Origin: Chrysomallon squamiferum
Taxonomy: Eukaryota > Mollusca > Gastropoda > Neomphalida > Peltospiridae
DNA: 64,000 nt
NCBI GenBank assembly: GCA_012295275.1
Contig: CM022672.1
Location: 2,275,943 to 2,339,942, forward strand
Reading direction: 5' to 3'
The notes below the pieces were generated by a model. The model did not search any database. It saw only the letters and a list, made by a program, of their open reading frames with translations, and was not told the origin of the DNA. Position 1 is the stretch's first letter. Each line of letters opens with the position of its first letter. Positions 42,053 through 60,464 of this stretch are shown piece after piece. Made by a program: the position numbers and the translations under genes.

Positions 42053-43075
42053 CAGGGAATTATCGTAGGAGGCCAGTTTGCTTCCAGTTTGCCGTTGATT
42101 GTTTTCGGCAGTATCACCATAATAGCAAGTTTGACGTCACTGGGACTGCCTGAAACTCTTAATAAGAAACTGCCAGAGACGATCGTGGATGCCAGAGAAT
42201 TTGGCAGGTGCGTCGACTCCCTGCCAGTCAGATTAGTTGTTAACAGTAGACTACACAAATACATATAACTTTTTAAAAAGTAACTGAAGTTTTAACATAT
42301 GAACACTCAGTATAGTTAAACAGATACTGGTAAGATATAATACTGTTTTACTTCAGACACAGATCAACGAAAAACAGATACAAACACATACAAAAACACA
42401 ACAGATTTAAATATGTATCAGTATACTTTTAAGAATCACACACATACAGACATACACACACACACATACACACAAACACAGAATAATCAAAGTACACACA
42501 TAATTTGAATAAGCATAAAGGCACTAATTAAAAAAATAAAAATAAATAAAAATAAAAATAAAAATAATTTGTTTTTGACAAATACCATTCTTATTCCAGA
42601 AGCGTCTTCTGGTGCTAACATTACAACTTCCCAACAACACAATAACAGTAACAACAACATCAACTACTACTACAACTACTGCTGCTATCACTACTGCAAC
42701 AACTGCTTCCAATACTGCTACTACTATTATTACCACATCTATTTCTGCTGCTGCTACTGATTTCTCTTGCTACTTAATCATACTACTTTTACTACTCCTA
42801 CCACTACTACTAAAATTACTGCTATACTACAACATCTACTACTGGTACTACTATTACTGTTACTACTACTGCCACCACAATCATTACATTTGTAACTATC
42901 ACTAGCAATTTTATTGCCTTACAGCTTTTATGGTTCAAACATATCTGTTTTTAAAATTTTCAGAGATGGTAAAAAGAAGAAAGACAGCACAGCACTGGAT
43001 CCACACAATCACAACAACTTGCCATACATCGAAGATGAAGAACAAAAAATTCGCTTCGATACATCACCTCTTTAG
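36645..43075 (+). CDS. SLC22-like organic ion transporter, paralogue D (10 coding exons, 568 aa)
   Basis: Coding exons: 36645-36787, 37194-37443, 38075-38178, 38722-38876, 39493-39661, 40182-40394, 40695-40921, 41401-41582, 42056-42207, 42964-43075 (1707 nt). A plasma-membrane major facilitator carrier for small organic cations, anions or zwitterions by family; substrate unknown. The N-terminus has the SLC22 signature around GEFGPYQ (11-17), with membrane segment 1 at about 20-42. A large extracellular loop (about 43-145) holds Cys49, 88, 114 and 136, the CSSWVFD motif, and N-glycosylation sequons at Asn56, 71, 96 and 107. The cytosolic MFS motif is GLITDIIGRKK (161-171). PESPRWLL (277-284) opens the central cytosolic loop. 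A second GRKK lies at 392-395 and PTVIRQSG at 453-460. At the charge-selectivity site of the family it has Glu468-Gly469. The polar C-terminal tail ends in TSPL. Lys131 replaces the Glu found in E and F. Confidence 0.95.
37545..37709. repeat. (AAT)n-(AAG)n tract after OCT-D exon 2
   Basis: About 120 bp of AAT with AAC interruptions, then AAG triplets. It starts about 100 nt after the exon 2 donor; OCT-F has a triplet tract at the matching place. Confidence 0.95.
38261..38370. repeat. (CTA)n-(AAT)n tract, intron 3 of OCT-D
   Basis: About 18 CTA triplets followed by AAT triplets. Confidence 0.93.
39113..39163. repeat. (GATA)n microsatellite, intron 4 of OCT-D
   Basis: About 12 copies of GATA. 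Confidence 0.95.
40427..40541. repeat. (AC)n-(AG)n microsatellite, intron 6 of OCT-D
   Basis: About 30 bp AC, then 80 bp AG with one short interruption, directly after exon 6. Confidence 0.96.
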
Positions 43076-43174
43076 GAAAGGAAATGTCGTCGAGAATTCC
43101 TTTGCTTACAAATACAGTTTCTAAAACCTACTGAAGTGTCATTCATGCCGAGGCAGCTGTTTATAAGAACCATG

Positions 43175-43180
43175 AATAAA
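43175..43180 (+). promoter_or_regulatory. Poly(A) signal of OCT-D
   Basis: AATAAA 100 nt past the TAG stop of OCT-D. Confidence 0.6.
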
Positions 43181-44039
43181 TTTGACAAACAATAATGTGT
43201 ATTTACAATTTACCAGTAGAATAGAAAATACAAAAACCAATACTTTCATGATATACTGTGATTATCAACTGACATATGTAATCTAATATACTCTTGAATA
43301 CAACTGTAATAAATTCATATATTAAGCTTTATTTGGTTGGTAATAATTTTCTTATAGTAATAAAAGATGTTGACGTCTCATGTCATTAAGCGAATAATAA
43401 AAACTGTTATGCATCGTTATAGCAAATTATAATATAATGGTTTTATCACTGTTTGGGATGCGCTATATCTCTGTTTCTCCTTCAGTCCATACATCCAAAC
43501 AAATATCTTCTCTCTAAAGATTCATCTATCCGTCGTTCTGGTTCTGTAAATTCTGTAAAGTTACTACATCAGTCTCTCTATCCAATCTATTTTTATTTAG
43601 CATTCACTCGCTATGTAAAAGAAAAGTATTACAAATGTGTTTTTTCGAAATATGAATAACCGAGAAAAGTGTGACAAATATCATACTTATTATTAACAAA
43701 ACACAATAGCCAAATTATTCTGATTAATTACAGTGACATTTAACAAAATACAAGAGACACAATTTCTTTGGCCAAGTTTCAGTCTGAAAGGTCAGGCAAC
43801 AAACTTATCTGAAATTAAAATTGAAAAAAAATAAAAATAAAAATAAAAACAAAAAAAAGGTTTAAGAAAAATACGAATATACCATTATTATAAACAGATC
43901 ATGTAGGTCTTCCTAACATTACACCACAATATTAAAGCTCATTTTATCCAGAAGGTCATAACATTATGAAAAAGGCATTCCTCCCTTTTTCTGAATTCTT
44001 GGATCAGCCCATACAATTGTAATCAAACACTCTACGACA
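43181..44039. other. Intergenic spacer between OCT-D and OCT-E
   Basis: About 860 bp of AT-rich DNA with no recognised gene, ending at the OCT-E TATA box. Confidence 0.55.
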
Positions 44040-44047
44040 TATAAATA
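44040..44047 (+). promoter_or_regulatory. Candidate TATA box of OCT-E
   Basis: TATAAATA, a near-consensus element, lies about 145 nt upstream of the strong donor at 44185 and 0.86 kb past the OCT-D poly(A) signal. Confidence 0.5.
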
Positions 44048-44069
44048 GTGTATCACACAGGATACGATA

Positions 44070-44184
44070 TCACACTTAAGCTCTGCATTTCGTTTAACTT
44101 CAAGATAACACATACAGACGCACGATAACACAGTTTAAACTCGTACATGGAAATTTTTTCAGGATTCGAACAACAAAAACGAAG
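44070..44184 (+). other. Candidate 5' non-coding exon of OCT-E
   Basis: It ends at CGAAG|GTAAGAATA. Similarity to 33542-33661 upstream of OCT-D (AACACA, TTTAAACT, TACAT, GATTCG, donor GTAAGAATA) outside any coding frame argues for a shared leader exon. The left boundary is the presumed start of transcription. Confidence 0.45.
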
Positions 44185-44470
44185 GTAAGAATACAGAAGT
44201 ACTGTAATTGTTATATTTTTTATTATATGCAGTTAAACTTTAAGATTAACGATCGCATTTTAATAACATTAATAACTTATTCAGTTAGACAGTGAGATGA
44301 TAGAGAGGTGTACGGTCAGACACACACACAAACAAAGATACAAACAAACGGACAGTCGTATATACCGATAAATAAAGAGTTGACAATACACATACCTATG
44401 CAGACAGATTATTTTTTTCTTTCATTCAATATATATATAGAATGCATACATTCATATATTCGTGTTTTTA

Positions 44471-44536
44471 TCTATATCTGTCTGTCTGTCTGTCTACCTG
44501 TCTATCTATCTCTCTCTCTGTCTGTCCATCTATCTG

Positions 44537-44603
<67 letters not shown>

Positions 44604-44604
44604 C
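44471..44604. repeat. (TCTG)n/(TATC)n microsatellite before OCT-E exon 1
   Basis: TCTG/TCTA variants, then about 17 TATC copies. It ends about 20 nt before the acceptor that precedes the OCT-E ATG and extends its pyrimidine tract. Confidence 0.95.
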
Positions 44605-44628
44605 GGGTTTCTTTTCTTTTTTTCCAGG

Positions 44629-50208
<5,580 letters not shown>

Positions 50209-50380
50209 ATATTCACAGATTTTAATGATGTAAAATAGCTGTTATGACTATGGACCTAGAATGATATTGATCGTTATTCTCATCATGATCATTCGTGATC
50301 ATCACCATTGTAATCATTGCACTGCCATCATTATATTTGTATTGTCACTATAATTTATTGTTATATAATTTATTATTATT

Positions 50381-50390
50381 AATAAATAAA
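50381..50390 (+). promoter_or_regulatory. Poly(A) signals of OCT-E
   Basis: Two overlapping AATAAA motifs about 173 nt past the TGA stop of OCT-E. Confidence 0.6.
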
Positions 50391-52234
50391 TTAGTTTTAA
50401 TGCTCAAAAAAAAATAGACTAGAGAACGAATTTTCCAAATGTATTAAAACTCTGATATTATATACCAATTTTGGTTCGTATTCATTTTTATTTTTTATTA
50501 ACGACTTGCTAATTAAAGACAAAACCTCTTGGAAGCAATATTGGACTGAAACAAAGTAATGAACGGCATTTAAAACTGCACATGTGGATCGAGTTTGAAC
50601 TGCTAATACATTTACACTAACAATTATTCCCATAATTAAATTACATGAGATGACTGGATTTCAATTACAATAACAACTGCATTTACATTTGTTACAGTCC
50701 ATGCAAAAAGTCTCAGCCACAATTACAAACAATTACGTTATCCCGAATTATTTTATTTTTTATTTTTTTCAGTGAAACTCAAACCATCATACGATGAAAG
50801 ATAACGCATTCATTTTAAGATATATAATAACGCTTATTAAGAAATACCATAGACTACCTAAACCTATGATTATTAATAAAAGAAACCTTTGATATTTATA
50901 ATACCCTATTTCCTATTGCATTTGTGCATTATTAATCTGCCCTATTCATTTTGTAAAAATGTGACATTCACATCAGACAGTGAACTTTGTCAAGGTAACT
51001 GAAAGGTAATTCATCAGATTACAGTTATAATTCAGGGGCACTGGACTATATCAGGATCTTTTCAGTTAGCTAATGTAAGCTGTTTGCAAGAAAAGCATTC
51101 TTTGGGATTCACTTACTGATGCTTCCTGGCAACAATCGACCTCTCGTGTGCATGCTGATGCTTTTAATCATACAGATTGAGATGCTTCCAATGTGTAACG
51201 AAAATGATATAGAAGATGAATATTTCTTTATTTTGAAAGGTCCTTCATCCAACAACGTACGTTTAACATACTTCAAGAAATGCTGCTGGAAAAAGAGTAG
51301 ATAAGAACTCTGTAAGTTTCTTAAAAATGGGTACCAACTGTCAGATATAATTGTTTTATAATAAAAAATGTATACCCTATGGACCAAAAGGTTTAAGGCT
51401 AATAAACTGTAACTATACTTTATCAAGTACATTTATGTGTCCTTGTTAAGTCACATGTTATTTTTACCTACATACGTATTACCTTTCACACTGAGATAAC
51501 ACACAGACGTATGGAGTTCACTAGCAAACAACGAAAAGCCGAGCTCAGTATCTAATTTAATATTGTTTGAGGTAATGCTGTTTAACGTAATAACAATACA
51601 CACCCACACACTGACAAATACACACACACACAGACACGCACATACGTTTTGTTTTTGTCTGTCATTGTATCAGTAATCTGAATACATATATGTTAATAAG
51701 TAAACAAACAAACAAATGAATAAATGTGTCAGTAAACAGATTTATAGATAGATGAATAAATTTATAAAAATACATAAAATATTTCATGGGAGATGAAATA
51801 AAGTAAAGAAAAATAGATAACAGATAAAAAAATTAAATAAAAAATTGTTTATATGAAAATAAAATGTGTCATTTCAGTTTCGTATCTTACAGTGACATTG
51901 CTAACTTGACACAGCTGGTAATTTACTAATACTACACTGCTGCTGCAACAACAAAACAAGAACTGCAACTGCTGCTACTACTACTTCTTCTACTAAAGAC
52001 TTTTTTCCTCCTCCTTCTTCTTCTGCTATTTCTACTACTCACGTAATATACCATTTCTATTATGTCTAATTAGTTGTTGTTCTTCTACTGCTACAAATAC
52101 TACCACTACTTCTACAACTACTACTACAACTACTAATACTAGGACTGCAGCAACAACTACCTCTACTATCATTATGAATAATATGCTGTTCTTTTATTGT
52201 TTAATTTAAAGGCAGATATCTCTGAGTCTACGGA
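50391..52234. other. Spacer and 5' leader zone of OCT-F
   Basis: No coding gene recognised. A GATAACACACAGACG word near 51495 resembles the leader region of OCT-E, but no matching donor or TATA box was found. A short frame at 51119-51304 has no family signature. ACT/TCT triplet tracts fill 51930-52170. Confidence 0.5.
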
Positions 52235-52460
52235 ATGAAGTTTGATGAGGTATTGCAGGAGATCGGTGAAACAGGGCCATACCAGAGACGAGTGTATTAT
52301 TTCGCGTGTCTGCCAGCCGTGTTGTCCGCGGTTCACATCCTGCTGCCTGTCTTCGTTCTTGTAATTCCAGACCACAGGTACAGAAAAAGATGTGGATAAA
52401 AAAATATTTGTTGCTTGTTAAAAATCTTTTACAATCTCTATGGAAATTTAATTTATGAAG

Positions 52461-52491
<31 letters not shown>

Positions 52492-54401
52492 TAATAATAA
52501 TAACAGCAAAACAACAAAAATAACAAAAAATACATAAATGACTGAATGAATGAAAAAAATGAAAAACAAATTTAACGCTTGCAAACAAATTTAACGTAAC
52601 AGTTAACAGGTTCATCGTCATTCTTGATTTTCAGCACTTCAGCTCCACGTGTAACAGTTACTACATTCAGATAAAAGACGTGTTGAAAATGAGAGAAGAA
52701 AAAGAATGAAATAAACCCTGGAGGGTTTTCTCTGTAATGAAGACATATATATGTATATGTGTGTATAATTGTAAACGATCCTAAGAAACCATTTATATCA
52801 AAGGTACATTTATTACAACTCTTTCAGATGCAGAATTCCTGGATTACCAAACGATACCTTTGAGGTTCAAAACGAGGCTCACGCGAGACTAATTAACATA
52901 TCCATCCCTCCATCTGCAGCAGACGAAGAGGGGCCATATTCACACTGCACAGTTTACGATAAATTTGAAAATGGCTCATGGAACGAGTTTGCTGTAATTA
53001 CAAACGAAACTCAGAAGATCTCCTGCAGTTCCTGGGTTTTCGATAAAACATCTTTTTACCCTACAGCTATAACTGAGGTATTACAATAGTGGAAAACAAC
53101 TAAAACTGTGTGAAAGACAACAACAACAACAACAACATCAACAACAATAATAATAATAATAATGATGATGATGATGATGCTTATGATGATTATGATAATT
53201 ATAGGTTCTAAATGTCGTAAAAATAATTTAATATTTATATATCTAACCATAACTGTTACTAGACTGAGTTACCGACAAACAGGAATCCTTCAGCAGATCA
53301 TGGCATTTCGAATTATGACGTAAACTCCTCTTTACACTTTCAGTTTGAAATGGTTTGTGGAAATGAGATAATGAGGTCACATTCTAACATGGTGGGCTTT
53401 GGAGGAATTCTAACTGGTGCACTGGTTCTTGGTCTTGTCACTGACATGTAAGATTTTAAAATTGATTTAAATAAGATACAAAAAGGATATTAACTTGAAC
53501 TGTTTTACATTAGGAACTAGTCATAGATATTTGTATGACCTAATTCAAAGAAAATCTTATATGTATTTTTTTTTTATATAATTTTTCCATTTAGCTTTTG
53601 ATGATGAGAACAGCAACAACAGCAATAACTAAACCAACAGTAAAAGAACAACGACTGCGACAAGAAAAACAGCAACAACTACCATTGTCAGTAATCAGGA
53701 TGATTTTTCATGTGGGTTTGTTACCTTTCCTTTTCTTTCAGATTTGGAAGAAAAAAGTGTCTTTTGATAGCACTAATCATTCAGCTTGGATCTGGCATCG
53801 GAATTGCGTTTGCACCAAATTTCATTACGTTCACAGTTTTCAACTATTTTAGTGGAATTGCAAAACTTGGAGAATTCATGATAGCCTTTGTCATTGGTGA
53901 GATATTTATTTTATAATAAATAAACACACATTCATTTTTATAATTATTTTATGTCAAACGTAGGATGACATATAAATCTAAACAGCTGAACAGATCTTCA
54001 TAAATCATAATTAAGTGTCTGATGTATTATAATATAGTTTATTTGATTACAATTATTATCTTATCCTGTGATGTTATTATGGAATCTATGAAATCTAAAA
54101 CGTATGAATAGTTATTTAGCAATACTTCGCATGTTGAAATGAAATATAAATTGAAACAGAATGTGGTTTTTTTAATAAGTGTTCTTCATTTTGAAAAATA
54201 TAGGAATGGAGGTAGTTGGACCATCACAAAGAACGTTCGTTGGAATCATCATAGAGTTCTTTTGGTGTCTTGGACTCTTCATTTTAGCTGGAGTAGCCTA
54301 CCTCATTCGAGACTGGAGATATCTTCAGCTGGCTTTATCATTGCCAACCGTGTTCTTCTTCGTATATTGGTGGTAGGTCAAATCAAGAAATATGATCAGA
54401 C

Positions 54402-54497
<96 letters not shown>

Positions 54498-56957
54498 AGC
54501 ATTCTCCATTAGTACAGATTTAACATTTTATATTAGTCTGATTAGTTTTGTAAATTCAGTAGCATAATAAATATTATCATTACACAGGATTTTGCCAGAG
54601 TCTCCTCGATGGCTGCTAACACAAGGCAGAGTGGACGAAGCTGAAGAAATCATTAAGAAAATCGCAAAGTCAAATGGTGTCGAGTTGAGACAAAAAATAA
54701 GAGAGATAACTCTGGACGATGGACCTCGTGCTAAAATAACTACCATGTTTACCTCCCCTGTTCTACTTGTCAGATGCATCGTAATATTTTTTAACTGGTA
54801 TATTTTTCCAACTGTTTCATTCACTTTCAACATGAGCATGAGATAATTTGATGTAGGTAATAATAATTAATAAATAAAGTAAAATAGGAAAGATAAACAA
54901 ATGAATATTACTAATATTAATATATTACATTCAAATATGGTATATGACTGTGGTCAAAACAATGATACAGAGATCGCGTTGCTGCTGCTAAACGATGCCG
55001 TTGTCATACATGCAATAACATTCAGTGAGACGGCATAATATCGGACTGTAGATGGCTCTAATGTAAAACTCATTATTATTTTGTTTCAGGTTAGCTATCA
55101 ACATAATTTATTACGGTCTTGGTCTCAACGTCGGCAACCTCAGCGGTGACGTTTATCTCAACTTCGTCATCTCCAGCATTGTAGAGCTTGTCGCCTACGT
55201 GGTCGTAATTTTCGTGATGGATAAAACTGGAAGGAAAAAGATCTACGTGGTTTCAATGTTGGTCGGAGGGATTGCCTGCCTGGCAACGGTATTACCAGTA
55301 GTTTACGGCAATGATGGTGAGTCGGTCAAATGTCAGTTTGCTGACGCAGATAATTAATATAAAATATCCATCAGTTCATCCATTCATCAGTCAGTCAGTC
55401 AGAATGTACAAGTATTCTCTCATCGATCCTTATTCATATTTGTCGTGACCGAACATCTATTGGTCTGTCTGTATATATTTCTGTATGTCACTTTGTCTGT
55501 CTATCTATTTTTCAATCAGTCAGTCAGTCTGTCTGTCTATATATCTGTCTAAGTTTCTGTCTGTCTATGTATTTATCAATTTCTGTCCATCTTTTTCTGT
55601 ATACGTCTATTTGTCTGATGTGTGTATATCTGTCTATCAGACTATTTAATAACCGTTTTATTAGTGTGTTTTACTTTCAGATCACAAATTGGTGACTGTT
55701 ACTTTGTCCATGATTGGAAAATTTGGTGCCTCGGCAGCCTTTGGAGTGCTTTATGTATTTTCAGCAGAGCTTTTCCCTACCGTCTTACGTCAGTCGGGAA
55801 TAGGGGCGTGTTCCATATTTGAGGGTATCGGAGGAATGATTGCACCGTATATTGCAGATCTGGTGCTTGTATACATTTTTTCTGCAAATAAAAACGAAAT
55901 GTCCCCAAAAATCACTGATCACAATAGTCCTTAACTATTCGCAAATTTAAAAACGTATTCTTTCCGTGCTTATTCAATCTCAAGCTATTTTTGCAGTCTT
56001 GTTTTTTTTGTTATCGTTGGTATAGTTGTTTTTATTGTTGTAGTTGTTTTTGTTGTTGTTGCTGTTGTTTCTCCTCCTCCTCCTCCTCCTCTTCCTCTTC
56101 TTCTTCTTCTTCTTCTTCTAATTATTATAATTATTATCATAGTTATTGTATTACTTTCAGGGAATTATTATAGGAGGACATTTTGCTTCAGTACTGCCAC
56201 TGATTGTTTTCGGTGCTATCACAGTAACTGCGGGTCTAACGTCGATTGGGCTGCCAGAAACACAGAACAGAAAACTACCGGAGACAGTAGCGGACGCAAT
56301 ACACTTTGGAAGGTATTAACAAATAAATAAATTAAAATAATAAAAAATTCAGATTAGCACTTAGGTAATTTACTTCAGGTGCAATGTTTATAAAATAAAT
56401 TATACATTCATTTCACTAACTTATTCGATACAAATAGTATTAGCAGCAGTGATAGTCTTGGTTTGTTTTAAAGGTGCTGATGTTGTTGATGATGACAGTG
56501 GTGATCGTACTACTAGCAGTGGTAATGAAAACATCTAGAACTCATTCCAGATAACTGATAGGAAAATAGTTGTAATAGTAGTAGCAACAATCGTAATAGT
56601 AGTTCTAGTAACAGTAGTAGTAGTAGTAGTAGTAATACTAGTAATATTTAATAGTAGCAGTAATAGTTGTAGTAATTAATAGTAATAACAGCAGTAGAAG
56701 GAGCAGTAGCAATTGGAATAGTTATGGTAGTAGTAGCAGCAGTGATCACAGTGGAGGTAGTTATTTAGTTGTTGTGGTAGGTGTTAAGAGAGTAGTCTTT
56801 CTTGTAGTAGTTGTAATCGTAATAAAACACCAATACTTTCAGAAATGGTTATGAAGAAAGAGAAATCACGCTGATGGATGCTGAGAAGGAAACTGATGAA
56901 TTTCCTTTCACGGACAAAGACGAGCAAAAGAATGGCTGGGTTATATCACAGCTTTAG
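52235..56957 (+). CDS. SLC22-like organic ion transporter, paralogue F (10 coding exons, 568 aa)
   Basis: Coding exons: 52235-52377, 52828-53077, 53344-53447, 53742-53896, 54204-54372, 54588-54797, 55090-55316, 55681-55862, 56161-56312, 56843-56957 (1707 nt). Phases match D and E. Motifs: [19 protein letters not shown] at the start, extracellular loop with [49 protein letters not shown], and Glu467-Gly468 at the presumed charge-selectivity site. Exon 6 lacks one codon relative to D and E (RQKIRE against RKDLIRE). The tail ends in ISQL, a class I PDZ-type end. Sequence before the ATG aligns with OCT-D, but the CAG acceptor used there reads CGG here. F must therefore splice elsewhere (for example TCTGAG nine bases before the ATG) or start differently. 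Function as for D; substrate unknown. Confidence 0.95.
54404..54495. repeat. (AG)n microsatellite, intron 5 of OCT-F
   Basis: About 92 bp of pure AG between exons 5 and 6, ending about 90 nt before the exon 6 acceptor. Confidence 0.97.
56042..56118. repeat. (TTG)n-(TCC)n-(TTC)n tract, intron 8 of OCT-F
   Basis: Pyrimidine-rich triplets ending about 40 nt before the exon 9 acceptor, the same position as the ATT tracts of OCT-D and OCT-E. Confidence 0.88.
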
Positions 56958-57076
56958 CCTGCATCGTCGAGAATTTAGCTTCCTCGAGACTTTGTGTATT
57001 TCAGACTAAAGTTAAAGAACACGTTCGATTATTATTAATTATGTATGTAGAATACTGTTTTGTATCGCTAAAGAAT

Positions 57077-57082
57077 AATAAA
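57077..57082 (+). promoter_or_regulatory. Poly(A) signal of OCT-F
   Basis: AATAAA 120 nt past the TAG stop of OCT-F. Confidence 0.6.
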
Positions 57083-57201
57083 TAGTGATTTAAAGTCTGT
57101 TGTTACCCACTGGTTGATTGGCTTGATAGGTGGCTGGGTGAATAATTGGTATAAAATAGTAAATGTGCACAGAATATTTCTTCATAGAGTGATAACGGCG
57201 G

Positions 57202-57362
<161 letters not shown>

Positions 57363-60300
57363 ATATTTTCCCTTTGTTTCTCTCTCTCTCTATCTCTCTG
57401 TGTGTTCACCGTTTGATCATTATTTAACAACTCATGACAGATGGGTATTAAAATAATTATGTTATCATTAACCAAATATTCATTCTTTCACTGACACATT
57501 ATAAGGGCAAAATTAAGATTAACATCGAAATCATTTCTCGTAATAATAATAAATAATAATAAAGGATGTGTCACATATAATTATCTTTGTTTTTCATTGT
57601 CTTTGTTTTCATTCTCAGCCAAGGGAAATCTTTTTTATTTTTTAAATTATTATTATTGTTATTTTTTTTTTCTTTTAACTCATTCAAACATTCATTCATT
57701 GCTTCAGTGTTTGCTTAATGATTACTGACGAAAAAATAACAACTATTTCTTGTTCAACAACCACCAGCGGTGAATTCCAGTCAAGCAAACTGGAAAAAAA
57801 AAATACCATTGCATCATGCATGCGGAGTTTTAATCCTTTTTAAAAAAGATATGTGATTATCTCAGCATGTTATTTAATCTTCATTTATCAGGTGTCAGTT
57901 TGAGATAATTACGACGTTGTGATAATACGAAATATAAGGCATATCTTGTTTTGCCATTGTTTTCTGATAATTATAAACTTTGTTCTAGGCAATGATCCAA
58001 AACGTGTTGTATTTTATCAACATTTATATTTTTACTTTCCAAATATGGTTTATTTTTCTGGGAAGATGGAAGATTTCGTAAAAGTGAAAAAGATATCACA
58101 ACTTTACGATAGCATACATTTAAAGATGAAATACATATTTGGAGAAGAAAACATCTACACTTATCAATACGCAGATGTTTAGTCCTGTGAAATCTGAAAT
58201 GAAAACTAAATTATAAAAGTAAATGTTGGAAGACTGCATTGTGTCAGTCTTCTTAATGTTTCCAATTCCATCCTTTTTCATTAAAGAAACTGTCTATAAA
58301 ATTAACAAAATACGTGCGTATTCTTGTCTCTCTGTCATCTATCTATTATTCTATCATTAAGGTCTACGTTTATTCTGTTTTCTTTTCTTATCACTGTCTG
58401 TTTAATTCTAGATCGAAAATGCCGCAGATACATGATGATCATATTTTAGTTTTCTCACATTAAAATTTAAATGACGATATGTTTGTTGCAGGCAAACTGA
58501 TCAATAGCTACAGTCAGTAAAAAGGTATCCACAAAATATCTGTATCTTTTATTTTCAAATGTTTTAATCAATTTGTATGCCCGTCTTTAGATCCATTCTT
58601 CATCTGCTATGTAACTATTATTTCTCCATCTATTCATCCGTCCACTCCAATGGCCTGCAGAGGCTGGGGGTGGGGGCTAAGGGGCGGTGGCCCCCGGGCA
58701 TCCAATCTGAGAAAAGAACTTAATAAATTTGGTTGATTTATATTTAAATCAAATAAAGTGTTTATTTTATGTTTCATCTGTTTACATATTCAAAATATCT
58801 TCTTTTCTCATAATATTTCTCAGTATTAGGTCTTACACTTGAGTCTTTGGGGCATACAATCAAAGAGTTGGCCCCGGGCATCACCTGACCTCAGCACTCC
58901 TCTGGTCCAATCATATAGATATATACACACATCCCATCCGTTCTAAACCGCCTATCCGTCCGTCCATCCATCCACTATACGTCCGTTCCCGTAAACTTAT
59001 CTTGTTTAGTTCCCTCCCTCTTCTGATCTCTAAGTTAATTCTTAATTTATAAACTGAATCGCATTTAATGAAGCATTTGTTTCTCCAAGTTACAAGAATA
59101 TAGAAAGTTGATCTGACGTCACAGTGTCTCAAATCTACATCACACGTCTTCTCATTCTGCATTCACATTTGACGTGATCGATCTAACTAATGGCCACAGA
59201 TTTGTTCTAAAAGATTAAACTCATTCATTTGTAATCTTCGTGTGCTAACTCACGTTGTCTCCTCCCACGCTCCCCATTGAAGAAAACCTATTTCTGTCCT
59301 TATTAACTTATAATCGTTTTATCAATTCCGAATAAATGTCGTATTAATGTCCCTATTGAAAGGCTGGTATGTGCAACTACAACTTACTCGCGGCTCCGCG
59401 CACGAACGGAAGCGTCTTTGGTTATGACGTAGTTCCGGTACCTTTTATTGCAATTTCCATCAATCGCTTTTAAAAATACAATCAATTGCTTTTGAAAACT
59501 GATTTTTATTAATAGATCTCCATTTGAACTCGGCAAATTAGCCAGTTCGATAAAGAAATATTTGTTATTGATCAGCGATGGCGTTAATGAAGGTTACTTG
59601 ACACGATGTTTTAGCAACTTGATGGATCAAGAATTCTCTTTCTTTTTAACATGTTCCCCCCTACGTCATTCTCACAACATTTTCATATTATAACTCCTAA
59701 AATTCAAGATAATATCTCAGTGAGTTCCATAATATAATTTTTTTTTTTAATATTCCTGTAAATAAATAATGGCCTTTAAAACATTATGATGATCAAAGTA
59801 TCATGGGTCGCTGACATTTGAATTCGTTTTTAAGAATGTTGCGAAATAGGGAAAACTGTCAGACATGATTAAAAACTGGTTGAAGATAGGAAAATTTCGG
59901 AAAACTTGGCCGTTCAGAGATTACACATGTATGTAAGTAAAAAAGTCAAAGAAATACGCAGTATATTTTATATTATTATTTATTTTATGCTGTATTTGTT
60001 TTTATTTGTAAAACTGCCAGTAATTTCAGTTAACTTCGCATAGGCATTTATTTTTATTTTATGTTATGTAATTTCGTTTCGTATGTTTTATTTTCATTTT
60101 AAAATTTATATTAATTGTTAATGATTATTTAACTTTAGTTTTGGTCTTAGATAAAAATTATCATTTCTTGAATATTAAATTTATAATTTACAATTTTTTT
60201 TTCTTAATTAATTGCTTTTATATTTAATTTACTGATAGTACATTTTAATTTTATTATTGCTGAAAATAATATGGGATGTCACATTTAAAGTTGTTTACCT

Positions 60301-60389
60301 TCCTTATCCACCTTGAAGTGAATCTTATATAGTAATACAGGTTCAGCACTTCCTAGATTTTATAAAACCACAACTACAACATCTACATT

Positions 60390-60433
60390 AATAATGATAA
60401 TGATAATGATAATAATAATGATAATAATAATAA

Positions 60434-60464
<31 letters not shown>

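Noticed and set aside
51119-51304. 61-codon open frame upstream of OCT-F
   Set aside because: No match to SLC22 or any known family and not in phase with OCT-F.
57919-58182. 87-codon open frame with a possible TTCTAG acceptor at 57987-57988
   Set aside because: Starts at GTG, no recognisable family, no partner exons and no promoter. It could be a lone exon but is not supportable.
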